Below, in pieces: positions 17,166 to 26,136 of a stretch of DNA of 64,000 nt. How positions within the stretch are numbered: the first letter of the stretch is position 1; each line of letters opens with the position of its first letter. Where the stretch lies: assembly GCF_025244765.1 (NCBI RefSeq), contig NZ_CP104209.1:310001-374000 (forward strand), given 5' to 3'. Below the pieces are notes generated by a model. The model was not told where the DNA came from, ran no database searches, and saw nothing but the letters and a program-made list of their open reading frames with translations. Position numbers and translations under genes: made by a program. The stretch comes from Empedobacter stercoris. Lineage in GTDB: Bacteria > Bacteroidota > Bacteroidia > Flavobacteriales > Weeksellaceae.

Positions 17166-17191
17166 ATAATACAAAGAAAGTTAGAAAATAA

Positions 17192-17220
17192 AAAATCCTA
17201 TTCATGCCGAATAGGATTTT
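17192..17220 (-). terminator. Terminator of the aminopeptidase gene
   Basis: Arms AAAATCCTATTC and GAATAGGATTTT enclose a 5-base loop. On the minus strand a T tract follows. It lies 50 bases after the aminopeptidase stop and separates it from the Fur-type operon. Confidence 0.9.
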
Positions 17221-17269
17221 ATTTTGAATAGTTCCGAAACGAATTCAGTTAACGATTTATGTCAACGAT

Positions 17270-19045
17270 TTATATCGCTTTACATTTCTCTTTCAACCAA
17301 GTTGTTTCTTTCTCATCTAAGAATGGAGAAATTTTTTCGAATACAAATTGGTGATAGTTATTTAACCACTCAATTTCTTGAGTAGTCATCAAATTGTTAT
17401 CAATTAATTTTGTATCAATCGGAGAAACAGTAAGAATTTCAAACTTCAAGAAATCCCCAAACTGAGTTGACATCGCTGGTTGAACAACCATTAAGTTTTC
17501 GATACGAATTCCGTATTCACCATCGCGGTACAAACCAGGTTCGTTCGAAAGAACCATTCCTACTTTTAGAGGAGTTAAATTCTCTTCTAATCGAATACTT
17601 TGCGGCCCCTCGTGTACACATAAGAAATGTCCAACGCCATGACCTGTTCCGTGTCCGTAATTAAAACCATTTTCCCAAAGCGCTTTACGTGATAAAACAT
17701 CTAACAAAGAACCACGAGAATTAACAGGAAAAACAGCTTCTGATAAAGCAATATTTCCTTTTAAAACCAATGTATAATCAATTTTTTGTTGAGCAGTTGG
17801 CTCACCTAACATCAATGTACGTGTGATATCTGTTGTTCCTTCTAAAAATTGTGCGCCCGAATCAATCAATAACATTTCCTCTTTTCCTAATGTATAAGCA
17901 GATTCTGGAGTTGCAGAATAATGATTCATCGCACCATGATCAGCGTAACCACAAATCGTTCCGAAACTTGCACCTTTAAAGTTTTCTTGTTGAGCTCTTA
18001 ATTCGATTAATTTATCTGCAACCGTAACTTCATTGATATTTTGTTCGATATTTTCTTCTAACCACATGAAAAATTTCGTCAATGCAACACCATCTTTTAC
18101 CATTGCTTGGCGGAAACCATCTAATTCAACTTCGTTTTTTTGTGATTTTAGATGTGTTACAATTGATGAAGCTAATTTGATCGTTGATGATGAAGGTATA
18201 GCTTCGTAAAGCGATTGGTTGATACGATTTCCATCCACCAAAACGTGCGATTTTTCATTTAAGTTTTGTAGATAATCATATATTTCCAAATATGATTTAA
18301 TCATAACGCCTTCAGCTGCTAAAGCAGATTTTGTAAGGGGAGTTACTTTCGCTTCATCTATGAATAAATAAGCATTTTCTGTATCTACTGCCGCATATGA
18401 AATTGTCAAAGGATTAAAATTAACATCATTTCCACGAATATTAAATAACCATGCGATTTCGTCTAACGAGTTCATGAAATAAACGTTTGTATTTGCTTTT
18501 TTCATTTCATTTCGTACCTCCGAAATTTTATCTGTAGCTGATTTTCCAGCAAATTTAACATCATAAATGTAGAATTGATTTTGAGGTAATTCATCACGGT
18601 TTTTATTCGTCAAGTCAATTAAATCAATTGATTTAACAGCAAGTTGATTGAATGTAAATTCGTTCGCTGTTTCAGTAAATGCATGATGTGCAAACATCTG
18701 TGGATTAAGACCTACAGTTTCACCTGCTTTTAATTGAGAAATAATCCATTCATTAATTGAAGGAGTTTCAGGCATTTTCATTTTCATCAATTCGAAAGTG
18801 GTATCTTTCAATTGATCTTCTGCTTGAATAAAATATCTTGAATCTGTCCAAACAGCAGCTTTTTCTAACGTGACAACTGCCGTACCAGCCGAACCATTGA
18901 AACCTGAAATCCATTCACGTTCTTTCCAACGATTTGGTAAATATTCGTTTCCGTGAGGATCTGTACCTGGAATAATAGTTGCACTTACACCATTTTGTTT
19001 CATAACTTCTCTCAAGGCTGAAAGACGATCAGTGATTTTTTCCAT
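17270..19045 (-). CDS. M24B aminopeptidase P family protein
   Basis: The 591-residue protein matches long, three-domain Xaa-Pro aminopeptidases: two creatinase-like N-terminal domains (about 1-300) and the pita-bread catalytic domain (about 310-530), followed by a C-terminal extension. Metal ligands are D395 and D406 (DSGAQFLEGTTDIT), H473 (HGVGH), E502 (NEPG) and E516 (RIEN). It releases N-terminal residues before proline in the cytoplasm. No signal peptide is seen. It is divergent from the THUMP methyltransferase operon. Confidence 0.92.
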   Translation of the reverse strand: MEKITDRLSALREVMKQNGVSATIIPGTDPHGNEYLPNRWKEREWISGFNGSAGTAVVTLEKAAVWTDSRYFIQAEDQLKDTTFELMKMKMPETPSINEWIISQLKAGETVGLNPQMFAHHAFTETANEFTFNQLAVKSIDLIDLTNKNRDELPQNQFYIYDVKFAGKSATDKISEVRNEMKKANTNVYFMNSLDEIAWLFNIRGNDVNFNPLTISYAAVDTENAYLFIDEAKVTPLTKSALAAEGVMIKSYLEIYDYLQNLNEKSHVLVDGNRINQSLYEAIPSSSTIKLASSIVTHLKSQKNEVELDGFRQAMVKDGVALTKFFMWLEENIEQNINEVTVADKLIELRAQQENFKGASFGTICGYADHGAMNHYSATPESAYTLGKEEMLLIDSGAQFLEGTTDITRTLMLGEPTAQQKIDYTLVLKGNIALSEAVFPVNSRGSLLDVLSRKALWENGFNYGHGTGHGVGHFLCVHEGPQSIRLEENLTPLKVGMVLSNEPGLYRDGEYGIRIENLMVVQPAMSTQFGDFLKFEILTVSPIDTKLIDNNLMTTQEIEWLNNYHQFVFEKISPFLDEKETTWLKEKCKAI

Positions 19046-19191
19046 TTTATATCGTTCTAAAATTTGACTTTTTTACGGGCGAAAGGTACGAAGAATGAAA
19101 AATAAAATCTCGATTGTTTTAAAATCTTGAAGCAAGAAAGTTTAGAAAATTGAAAATCGATTATTCCTTTCTCAATTTCCTTTATTTCCCG

Positions 19192-19199
19192 TACTTTTG
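19192..19199 (+). promoter_or_regulatory. -7 promoter box of the THUMP methyltransferase operon
   Basis: TACTTTTG matches TAnnTTTG. It lies downstream of an alternative in-frame ATG at 19150 and 31 bases before the ATG at 19231, and so supports 19231 as the true start. Confidence 0.5.
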
Positions 19200-19230
19200 T
19201 AAAAATTTTATTTCCTTGGAAAATTTCAGA

Positions 19231-20367
19231 ATGATTGCGAAAACCTTTTTTGGTTTCGAAGAAATATTGGCGCAAGAATTAAGAGCGTTGGGTGCAGCAG
19301 ATGTAAAAGTTCAAAACCGAATGGTTGAATTTAATGGCGATTTAGGTTTTATGTATAAAGCCAATTATAGCCTGCGTACAGCATTACGTATACAAAAACC
19401 AATTCTTACATTTTCAGCGAAAAATGATCATCAATTGTACGAGAAATTCAAGAAATTCCATTGGGAAAATTATTTGAATGTCGATCAAACTTTTATGATT
19501 GATCCAACTGTTTTTTCAGATTATTTTACACATTCGCATTATGCAGCGTTAAAAGTAAAAGATGCTATTGTAGATCGTTTTAAAGAAAAGGATGGTCGTC
19601 GTCCGAGTATCGATAAAGACTTTCCTGATGTACGTTTCAACTTACATATTTCGCACGACAAAATTACATTGTCTTTAGATTCTTCGGGAGATTCTCTGCA
19701 CAAACGCGGTTATCGTGAAGAAACTGGACCAGCACCAATTAATGAAGTTTTAGCAGCAGGTTTGTTGTTAAAAGCGGGTTATGATGGAAAAGGAAATTAC
19801 CTTGATCCGATGTGTGGTTCGGGAACTTTGTTAATCGAAGCAGCGATGATTGCAAATCATATTCCACCACAAATTCATCGTAAGCATTTTGCTTTTCAGA
19901 ATTGGCCAGATTATGACGAAACATTGTTTACGCAAATTCGTAACACACGTTTAAATCGAATCAAAGAATCAGAATATAAAATCGTTGGTTATGAAATTTC
20001 GCCAATGATGGTGAAAATTGCACAAGCAAACATAAAATCTGCAGATTTAGAAGAGTTTATTGAAGTTAGAAATCAAGATTTTTTTACATCTAAAAAAGAA
20101 TTATTCCCAGTTTTACTGGTTTTTAATCCGCCTTATGATGAGCGTATCGAAAATAATAACCAAGAATTTTACAAACAAATTGGAGATACATTAAAATCGA
20201 GTTATCCAAATACTTTGGCGTGGTTTATTACATCAGATTTACAAGCCAAAAAATATGTCGGTTTACGTCCTTCGAGAAAAGTAAAAGTATTTAATGGTAA
20301 ATTAGAATGCGACTTTTTACAATATGAAATGTACGAAGGAAGTAAAAAAGCTAAAAATCAAAATTAA
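19231..20367 (+). CDS. THUMP-domain class I SAM-dependent RNA methyltransferase (RlmL/YpsC-like)
   Basis: From the ATG at 19231 the product has 378 residues, starting MIAKTFFGFEEILAQEL, the usual start of this family. A THUMP domain (about 40-150) precedes the methyltransferase part, with YLDPMCGSGTLLIEAAM as SAM motif I and VFNPPYDER as the NPPY catalytic motif for base N-methylation. It probably makes m2G in 23S rRNA, like the N-terminal half of RlmL. It is the first gene of a three-gene cluster with 5-6 base gaps. Confidence 0.9.
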   Translation: MIAKTFFGFEEILAQELRALGAADVKVQNRMVEFNGDLGFMYKANYSLRTALRIQKPILTFSAKNDHQLYEKFKKFHWENYLNVDQTFMIDPTVFSDYFTHSHYAALKVKDAIVDRFKEKDGRRPSIDKDFPDVRFNLHISHDKITLSLDSSGDSLHKRGYREETGPAPINEVLAAGLLLKAGYDGKGNYLDPMCGSGTLLIEAAMIANHIPPQIHRKHFAFQNWPDYDETLFTQIRNTRLNRIKESEYKIVGYEISPMMVKIAQANIKSADLEEFIEVRNQDFFTSKKELFPVLLVFNPPYDERIENNNQEFYKQIGDTLKSSYPNTLAWFITSDLQAKKYVGLRPSRKVKVFNGKLECDFLQYEMYEGSKKAKNQN

Positions 20368-20372
20368 GAAAA

Positions 20373-20807
20373 GTGAGTCAATTTATTAAAGAAATCTGTC
20401 AAGATCAAAAAGTATATATTTTAACTTCAGAAGAAGGTTTTGCTGTTTCGTACTCAGAGGAATTTGAGTATGAAGATGGTTCTAATTTAGAGGTGATTTG
20501 CTTTTGGTCGAATACAGATTTAGCTAAAAATGCGAAACATAATCAATGGGAAAATCATAAAATTGATTCAATCGATTTGAATACTTTTTTAGAAGAATGG
20601 TTGTTCGGAATGATTGAAGAAGTTTCTTTGGTTGGAATTAATTTTGACGAAACTTCAAAAGGAGAGGAGCAAAGTCCTTTGGATACCATTTTGGCAATTG
20701 TTCACGAATTAAATCAAACGAAATCTACTTTCAAACTGAATCATTTTAAGAATTTAAACGAAATTCAGCAAGTAACGTTGGAATTGAAAGAATCATTCAA
20801 TCAATAA
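20373..20807 (+). CDS. DUF2750 domain-containing protein
   Basis: The 144-residue protein uses a GTG start 5 bases after the methyltransferase stop. Features fitting DUF2750 are the early EEGFAVSYSEE stretch, ICFWSNTDLAKN, and the segment FLEEWLFGMIEEVSLVGINFD. The function of the family is unknown and the protein looks cytoplasmic. Position in an operon with an RNA methyltransferase and a glycosyltransferase gives no clear role. Confidence 0.75.
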   Translation: MSQFIKEICQDQKVYILTSEEGFAVSYSEEFEYEDGSNLEVICFWSNTDLAKNAKHNQWENHKIDSIDLNTFLEEWLFGMIEEVSLVGINFDETSKGEEQSPLDTILAIVHELNQTKSTFKLNHFKNLNEIQQVTLELKESFNQ

Positions 20808-20813
20808 TTTATT

Positions 20814-21851
20814 TTGGAAAAAGAAGATTTACAAATTTCGATAATTATTGCGGTTTACGAACGTCAAGATGAATTGACAGAATTATTGTCAAGTTTAACA
20901 AAACAAACGGATAAGTCATTCGAAATTATCATTGTAGACGATGGTTCTACAAATAAATTGGATGTGGTTTGTGCTAAATTTGATTCTCAATTAGATCTTC
21001 ATTATTACTACAAAACAAATTCAGGTCCAGGAAAATCGAGAAACTATGGTATGGAAAAAGCGAATGGAAATTATTTCATTTTCTTAGATTCTGATACCAT
21101 TATTCCATCAACTTATATCGAATCTGTAAAAAAGGAGTTGATAACTAATTTTGTTGATGCTTTTGGTGGACCAGATGATGCAGATGAATCGTTTACAGAT
21201 TTGCAAAAAGCCATTACGTTTTCGATGACTTCTTTTCTGACAACAGGTGGAATTCGTGGAGGTAAAAAACAAATAGGTAAATTTCAACCACGTAGTTTTA
21301 ACATGGGGATTTCTCGTGTAGCCTATGAAAAAACGGGAGGATTTGCAGATTTACGTGTTGGAGAAGATCCAGATTTATCGATGCGTTTATGGGAAAATGG
21401 TTTTGACACTCGTTTGTTTCAAAATTCGAAAGTGATTCATAAACGTAGAACTTCCTTGAAAAAATTTGCTAAACAAGTCTATCAATTTGGGGTTGCTCGA
21501 CCAATTCTTAATCGACGTCATCCAAAATACATCAAACCAACTTTTTGGTTTCCGAGCTTATTTTTTGTCGGAACAATAGCTGCTTTTCTTTTGTTAGTAT
21601 TGAGTTTTATCGTTCCAGCGTATAAATTTATCCTGCAACTTCCTTTTGTTTTGTGGTTAATTTATATGTTTTTAATCTTTATATTTTCAACCATACGATT
21701 CAAATCTGCGATTGTAGGTTTACTATCTATTCAAACGACTTTAATTCAATTTTTTAATTACGGATATGGATTTTTAGAAAGTCAATTCAAATTAAATCTA
21801 CTTAAGCAAAATCCTGAAAAGGCTTTTCCAAGTCATTTTCATATTGATTAA
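20814..21851 (+). CDS. Family 2 glycosyltransferase with C-terminal membrane helices
   Basis: The start is a TTG 6 bases after the upstream gene. The 345-residue protein has a GT-A fold: IIVDDGS at about 39-45, the metal-binding DSD at 92-94, and GEDPDLSMRLW as the acceptor-site acidic motif. Two to three hydrophobic helices (about 240-320) anchor it to the inner membrane. It probably adds sugars to a lipid-linked or surface glycan. No glycan cluster surrounds it. Confidence 0.87.
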   Translation: MEKEDLQISIIIAVYERQDELTELLSSLTKQTDKSFEIIIVDDGSTNKLDVVCAKFDSQLDLHYYYKTNSGPGKSRNYGMEKANGNYFIFLDSDTIIPSTYIESVKKELITNFVDAFGGPDDADESFTDLQKAITFSMTSFLTTGGIRGGKKQIGKFQPRSFNMGISRVAYEKTGGFADLRVGEDPDLSMRLWENGFDTRLFQNSKVIHKRRTSLKKFAKQVYQFGVARPILNRRHPKYIKPTFWFPSLFFVGTIAAFLLLVLSFIVPAYKFILQLPFVLWLIYMFLIFIFSTIRFKSAIVGLLSIQTTLIQFFNYGYGFLESQFKLNLLKQNPEKAFPSHFHID

Positions 21852-22007
21852 TTTTTGACTTATTATTCTGGGTATAAATTATGTTTATTCAGATAAAATG
21901 ATGAGTTGAAAACCTTCTATCATGAATTTGTTTCATAGAATAGTTTTTATTTTAGGCATTTATATCACTTCCAATTAATCTTTACGGGTAGTCTCTTAAA
22001 AATTTTG

Positions 22008-22015
22008 TAATTTTG
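22008..22015 (+). promoter_or_regulatory. -7 promoter box for rimO
   Basis: TAATTTTG is an exact TAnnTTTG match lying 18 bases before the rimO ATG. It follows a 180-base non-coding gap after the glycosyltransferase gene. Confidence 0.5.
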
Positions 22016-22033
22016 CACACTTAAATTATAGTA

Positions 22034-23338
22034 ATGCGTACGAAATCGACTGGGAAAAAGAAAATAAATGTAATTACGTTAGGGTGTTCTAAAAACGTAT
22101 ATGATTCTGAAGTATTAATGGGGCAATTGAAAGCAAATGGAAAAGAAGTAGTTCATGAGCAGTCAGGAGAAATTGTTGTGATTAATACATGTGGTTTTAT
22201 TGATAATGCGAAAGAAGAAAGTATTGATACAATTTTAGACTATGTACAACGTAAAGAAGACGGTTTAGTAGAAAAAGTTTTTGTGACAGGATGCTTATCT
22301 GAGCGTTATAAACCAGATTTATTAGAGCAAATACCAGATGTTGATCAATATTTTGGAACACGTGAGTTACCATTGTTATTAAAAGCTTTAGGTGCAGATT
22401 ATAAACACGAATTAGTAGGGGAGCGTTTAACGACTACACCTCGCCATTATGCGTATTTAAAAATTGCCGAAGGTTGCGATCGTCCATGTTCATTTTGTGC
22501 AATTCCCTTGATGCGTGGTGGAAACGTTTCTCGTCCAATCGAAGATTTAGTTACGGAGGCAACTAAATTAGCGAAAAATGGAACAAAAGAATTGATTTTA
22601 ATCGCACAAGATTTAACTTACTACGGATTAGATATCTATAAAAAACGCGAATTAGCAAGTCTTTTAAAAGAATTGGTAAAAGTAGAAGGGATCGAGTGGA
22701 TTCGTTTACATTATGCTTTTCCAGCTGGATTCCCAGAAGATGTTTTAGATGTAATTCGTGAAGAACCTAAAGTATGTAATTATTTAGATATTCCTTTGCA
22801 GCACATATCGACAAACATTTTGAAATCGATGCGTCGTGGAACAACAAAAGAAAAAACGAATGCTTTATTAGAAGCTTTCCGTTCTAAAGTTCCAGGAATG
22901 ACCATTCGTACGACGTTAATTTGTGGTTATCCAGGAGAAACGGAAGAAGATTTCCAAGAAATGAAAGAGTGGGTTCAAGCTCAAAAGTTCGATCGTTTAG
23001 GATGTTTTACTTATTCTCATGAAGAAAATACACATGCTTATAATTTAGTGGACGATGTACCAGAGGAAGTAAAACAACAACGTGTGGAAGAAATTATGGA
23101 GATTCAATCTCAAATTTCTTACGATTTGAACCAAGAAAAAATCGGTCAAACATTTAGAGTGTTGATAGATCGAAAAGAAGGTGATAATTTTATTGGTCGT
23201 TCTGAACATGATTCGCCAGATGTTGACAACGAAATTTTAATTTCTGCAGTAGATACTTATTTACCAATTGGTGATTTTGTTAATGTAGAAATTATCGAAG
23301 CGTATGAATTCGATTTAATAGGTAAAGTAATTGATTAA
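22034..23338 (+). CDS. rimO: Ribosomal protein S12 methylthiotransferase RimO
   Basis: The 434-residue protein has the three methylthiotransferase domains: an N-terminal UPF0004 domain with cluster ligands C18, C53 and C87, a radical-SAM core with C148, C152 and C155 (GCDRPCSFC), and a C-terminal TRAM domain from about residue 370. RimO adds methylthio to an aspartate of ribosomal protein S12. LGCSKNVYDSE and the overall length fit RimO rather than MiaB. Confidence 0.94.
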   Translation: MRTKSTGKKKINVITLGCSKNVYDSEVLMGQLKANGKEVVHEQSGEIVVINTCGFIDNAKEESIDTILDYVQRKEDGLVEKVFVTGCLSERYKPDLLEQIPDVDQYFGTRELPLLLKALGADYKHELVGERLTTTPRHYAYLKIAEGCDRPCSFCAIPLMRGGNVSRPIEDLVTEATKLAKNGTKELILIAQDLTYYGLDIYKKRELASLLKELVKVEGIEWIRLHYAFPAGFPEDVLDVIREEPKVCNYLDIPLQHISTNILKSMRRGTTKEKTNALLEAFRSKVPGMTIRTTLICGYPGETEEDFQEMKEWVQAQKFDRLGCFTYSHEENTHAYNLVDDVPEEVKQQRVEEIMEIQSQISYDLNQEKIGQTFRVLIDRKEGDNFIGRSEHDSPDVDNEILISAVDTYLPIGDFVNVEIIEAYEFDLIGKVID

Positions 23339-23359
23339 CTCAATCTATATAACAATAAG

Positions 23360-23386
23360 AAAACCACTCGATTGAGTGGTTTTTTT
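23360..23386 (+). terminator. Terminator of rimO
   Basis: Arms AAAACCACTC and GAGTGGTTTT enclose a GATT loop, with further T residues, 22 bases after the stop codon. It lies between convergent genes. Confidence 0.9.
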
Positions 23387-23418
23387 ATGTTTAGTATAAA
23401 ACAATTTAATAATTGATT

Positions 23419-24075
23419 TTATAAAATCATTTCAGGGATTTCTCCTTCAATAATTAATTTTCCTTCAGTTGCATTTTTAATTTCTTCTACCGAAACACCT
23501 GGTGCGCGTTCTAATAATTTGAATCCACCTTCTGGTAAAATTTCTAACACAGCTAATTCTGTCACAATTTTTTTAACACAATTAATTCCTGTTAAAGGTA
23601 ACGTACAACTTGGTAGTAATTTAGATTCTCCTGCTTTGTTTACATGTTGCATGGCAACAATAATATTATCTGCAGAAGCGACTAAATCCATTGCGCCTCC
23701 CATTCCTTTAACCATTTTTCCTGGAATCTTCCAATTTGCAATGTCTCCATTTTCAGAAACTTCCATTGCGCCTAAAATAGTTAAGTTAATTTTTCGAGCT
23801 CTAATCATTCCAAAACTCATTGCCGAATCAAAAAAGGCTGAACCAGGTAAAGTGGTGATTGTTTGTTTACCAGCATTGATAAAATCAGGATCTTCTTCAC
23901 CTTCTGTAGGGAAAGGTCCCATTCCCAATAATCCATTTTCTGATTGCAAAACAACATTTACATTTTCAGGAATATAATTGGCAACCAATGTTGGAATTCC
24001 GATGCCTAAATTCACATAATATCCATCTTTAACTTCTTTCGCAATACGTTTTGCAATTCCATTTTTATCTAACAT
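23419..24075 (-). CDS. scoB: 3-oxoacid CoA-transferase subunit B
   Basis: The 218-residue protein has the CoA-transferase beta-subunit signature, with the catalytic glutamate E46 in QSENGLLG and GIGIPTLV upstream. With ScoA it moves CoA from succinyl-CoA to acetoacetate or a similar 3-oxoacid, linking ketone-body or branched amino acid breakdown to the TCA cycle. It starts 5 bases after the scoA stop. A 152-codon antisense frame inside it is a shadow. Confidence 0.93.
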   Translation of the reverse strand: MLDKNGIAKRIAKEVKDGYYVNLGIGIPTLVANYIPENVNVVLQSENGLLGMGPFPTEGEEDPDFINAGKQTITTLPGSAFFDSAMSFGMIRARKINLTILGAMEVSENGDIANWKIPGKMVKGMGGAMDLVASADNIIVAMQHVNKAGESKLLPSCTLPLTGINCVKKIVTELAVLEILPEGGFKLLERAPGVSVEEIKNATEGKLIIEGEIPEMIL

Positions 24076-24080
24076 TGCCT

Positions 24081-24794
24081 TTATGGTTTAGGTTGAACAG
24101 TTCTATTTTCAATTCGTTTTTCGTATTTTTCTCCTTGTAAAATACGATTTACATAAACACCTGGTGTATGAATTTGATTTGGATCAAGTTCACCGACTTC
24201 CACCAATTCTTCCACTTCAGCAATGGTAATTTTTCCACACATCGCAGCTGGATGATTAAAATTGGCAGTTGCACCACGGAAAACTAAATTTCCTGCTGTA
24301 TCACCTTTCCAAGCTTTAACTAATGCAAAATCTGGTTCGAAAGCATATTCTAACAAATATTCTTTTTCGATTCCATGAAACGTGAATTTTCTAATTTCTT
24401 TTCCTTCAGCGACTTCAGTTCCAACTCCTGCAGGCGTAAAAATTGCAGGCATTCCATAACCGGCAGCCATCAATCGTGTAGCTAAAGTTCCTTGCGGAAT
24501 TAATTCTACTTCTAATTCACCAGAAAGCATTTGGCGTTCGAATTCTGCATTTTCACCAACATAAGAAGAAATCATTTTTTTGATTTGTTTTCCTTGCAAT
24601 AATAATCCTAAACCAAAATCATCAACACCAGCATTGTTACTAATACAAGTAAGGTTGTTGATTTTTTTGTTGACTAATCCCTGAATCAAATTTTCAGGAA
24701 TTCCAGAAAGTCCAAAGCCTCCAACAGCAAGCGTCATTCCGCTTTCTACACCTTGTAGTGCTTCTTCGATGCTGTTTACTTTTTTGTTTATCAT
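24081..24794 (-). CDS. scoA: 3-oxoacid CoA-transferase subunit A
   Basis: The 237-residue alpha subunit has the glycine-rich VGGFGLSGIPENLI segment near residues 23-36 and the conserved SNNAG motif. It pairs with the following scoB gene. The operon has a candidate promoter at 24830-24860. Together they resemble succinyl-CoA:3-ketoacid transferase; acetate or butyrate CoA-transferase activity is a less likely alternative. Confidence 0.93.
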   Translation of the reverse strand: MINKKVNSIEEALQGVESGMTLAVGGFGLSGIPENLIQGLVNKKINNLTCISNNAGVDDFGLGLLLQGKQIKKMISSYVGENAEFERQMLSGELEVELIPQGTLATRLMAAGYGMPAIFTPAGVGTEVAEGKEIRKFTFHGIEKEYLLEYAFEPDFALVKAWKGDTAGNLVFRGATANFNHPAAMCGKITIAEVEELVEVGELDPNQIHTPGVYVNRILQGEKYEKRIENRTVQPKP

Positions 24795-24829
24795 TTTTGT
24801 TGTGTTTGATTGAGTATATTTCTATACGC

Positions 24830-24860
24830 TAAAGATAAATAAAAACCTCTCATATTTCAA
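24830..24860 (-). promoter_or_regulatory. Promoter of the scoAB operon
   Basis: Reading the minus strand, TTG (24860-24858) is followed after 20 bases by TATCTTTA (24837-24830), one base off the -7 consensus TAnnTTTG. The spacing fits the -33/-7 arrangement of Bacteroidota. The rest of the 415-base gap to the next gene holds only AT-rich DNA and another -7 box at 25125. Confidence 0.5.
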
Positions 24861-25124
24861 TTATCCGTTATAATAAATCTTGTGAAAAGATAAAATTTAG
24901 CCACTTTATTAGGTCTTTTTCTGTCATTCGTACAAATGAAAAAATTTAAAACTATAACTATTTTACATAATCAGATAAACCCAAATCCTCTTAATTGATT
25001 AGATGGAATTTAGAATTCTTTTTACACGAAATATTTTGCTGTAATTTTTTAAAACTTTACATCAATCATCAGTTTTTAATCTATTATTGAATACAAAAAA
25101 TAAAATCCATTCAGAATAAAATTA

Positions 25125-25132
25125 TATATTTG
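25125..25132 (+). promoter_or_regulatory. -7 promoter box for the UbiA-like gene
   Basis: TATATTTG is an exact TAnnTTTG match 77 bases before the ATG at 25210. No -33 element is apparent. Confidence 0.4.
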
Positions 25133-25209
25133 GATTAAATAAAATTTCCTGCTGTTTGACTTATGGAAATTCGATACTTGATTTATTCAACGATTAAAAA
25201 AACGAAAAA

Positions 25210-26136
25210 ATGGAACAAAAAGTACAAAATCGAGTAATCGAAAACATCTTTTTTTCTAATTTTTTTTTAATTCTACTTTCAATAGCTTTGAATATTGAAA
25301 CGAATATTAAAATTGGTTTACCACTTAATTCGATAGCATATTATTCTTTTATTAGTTCCATCACGGTTTTATTTTATTTGTACGCTTATCGTGTTCCAAA
25401 ACAAGTAAAAGCATCTCAAAATCCTCGTATTCAATTCTATATTGATCACCGAAAAAATATTCGATATTTTACTTATTTTTTACTTGTTGTCGCTTTTTGT
25501 TCAGGCTCAATTTTGGCAATCAGATGTTTACCAAATTATGATATTTTATCTTGGAAATGGTTTTTTGTTTTATTCTTTACAGCATTGTTGTCTTTCGGTT
25601 ATTATGATTTGAAATTGGGAATTTCGTTGAGAAAAACGATGTTATTGAAACCTTTTTTAATTGGTTGGACATGGGCAATTACGACTGTTTTTTTACCTGT
25701 TTTATTCTTGATGTTAAAAAATAAAACACATTATATGATCGATGCAAAATTCTATTTTCTATTTTCTCAGACTTTTATGTATTGTGTTGTAAATGCAATT
25801 TTGTTTGATTTGAAAGATTATGAAGACGATAACAATCGAAATTTGAAAACATTTGTAGTGAAATATGGTTATCATTTTACATTAAATCGTATCATTTTAC
25901 CTTTGATCTTTTTAGGTTTTTTAAGTTTTGTCCTTTTTGGTATTTGGTATGATTTGCCATTGCATCGAATTTTATTTATGTTAATCCCGATAATTTGTTT
26001 GGCAATTTTTACAGTGAGACTTCATCGTCCAAAACCTATTTTGTATTATTTAATTGCGATTGATGGAATGATTTTTTTCAAAGCAATTTGTGGAATTTTA
26101 AGCGTAATTTTATTTGAAGCCATGTTCAAGTTATAA
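25210..26136 (+). CDS. UbiA-like polytopic membrane protein, 3' end altered by IS30 insertion
   Basis: The 308-residue protein has about eight to nine hydrophobic helices and one aspartate-rich stretch, DLKDYEDDNNRN (about residues 200-211), resembling the second acidic motif of UbiA prenyltransferases. The first NDxxD motif is absent, so catalysis is uncertain. The last codons are abnormal because the stop TAA is one host T plus the first two bases of the IS30 element. Excising the IS with one AT restores LFVELRE and a TAA overlapping the ATG of the downstream methyltransferase (TAATG). The original gene was thus about five residues longer and coupled to its neighbour. Confidence 0.7.
   Translation: MEQKVQNRVIENIFFSNFFLILLSIALNIETNIKIGLPLNSIAYYSFISSITVLFYLYAYRVPKQVKASQNPRIQFYIDHRKNIRYFTYFLLVVAFCSGSILAIRCLPNYDILSWKWFFVLFFTALLSFGYYDLKLGISLRKTMLLKPFLIGWTWAITTVFLPVLFLMLKNKTHYMIDAKFYFLFSQTFMYCVVNAILFDLKDYEDDNNRNLKTFVVKYGYHFTLNRIILPLIFLGFLSFVLFGIWYDLPLHRILFMLIPIICLAIFTVRLHRPKPILYYLIAIDGMIFFKAICGILSVILFEAMFKL

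Noticed and set aside
19150-19230. N-terminal extension of the THUMP methyltransferase from the ATG at 19150
   Set aside because: The extension is hydrophobic and unlike the family, and a -7 promoter box (19192-19199) lies inside it.
23519-23977. 152-codon open frame on the plus strand inside scoB
   Set aside because: It is antisense to a well-supported CoA-transferase gene and has no recognisable domain or promoter; it mirrors the codon use of scoB.
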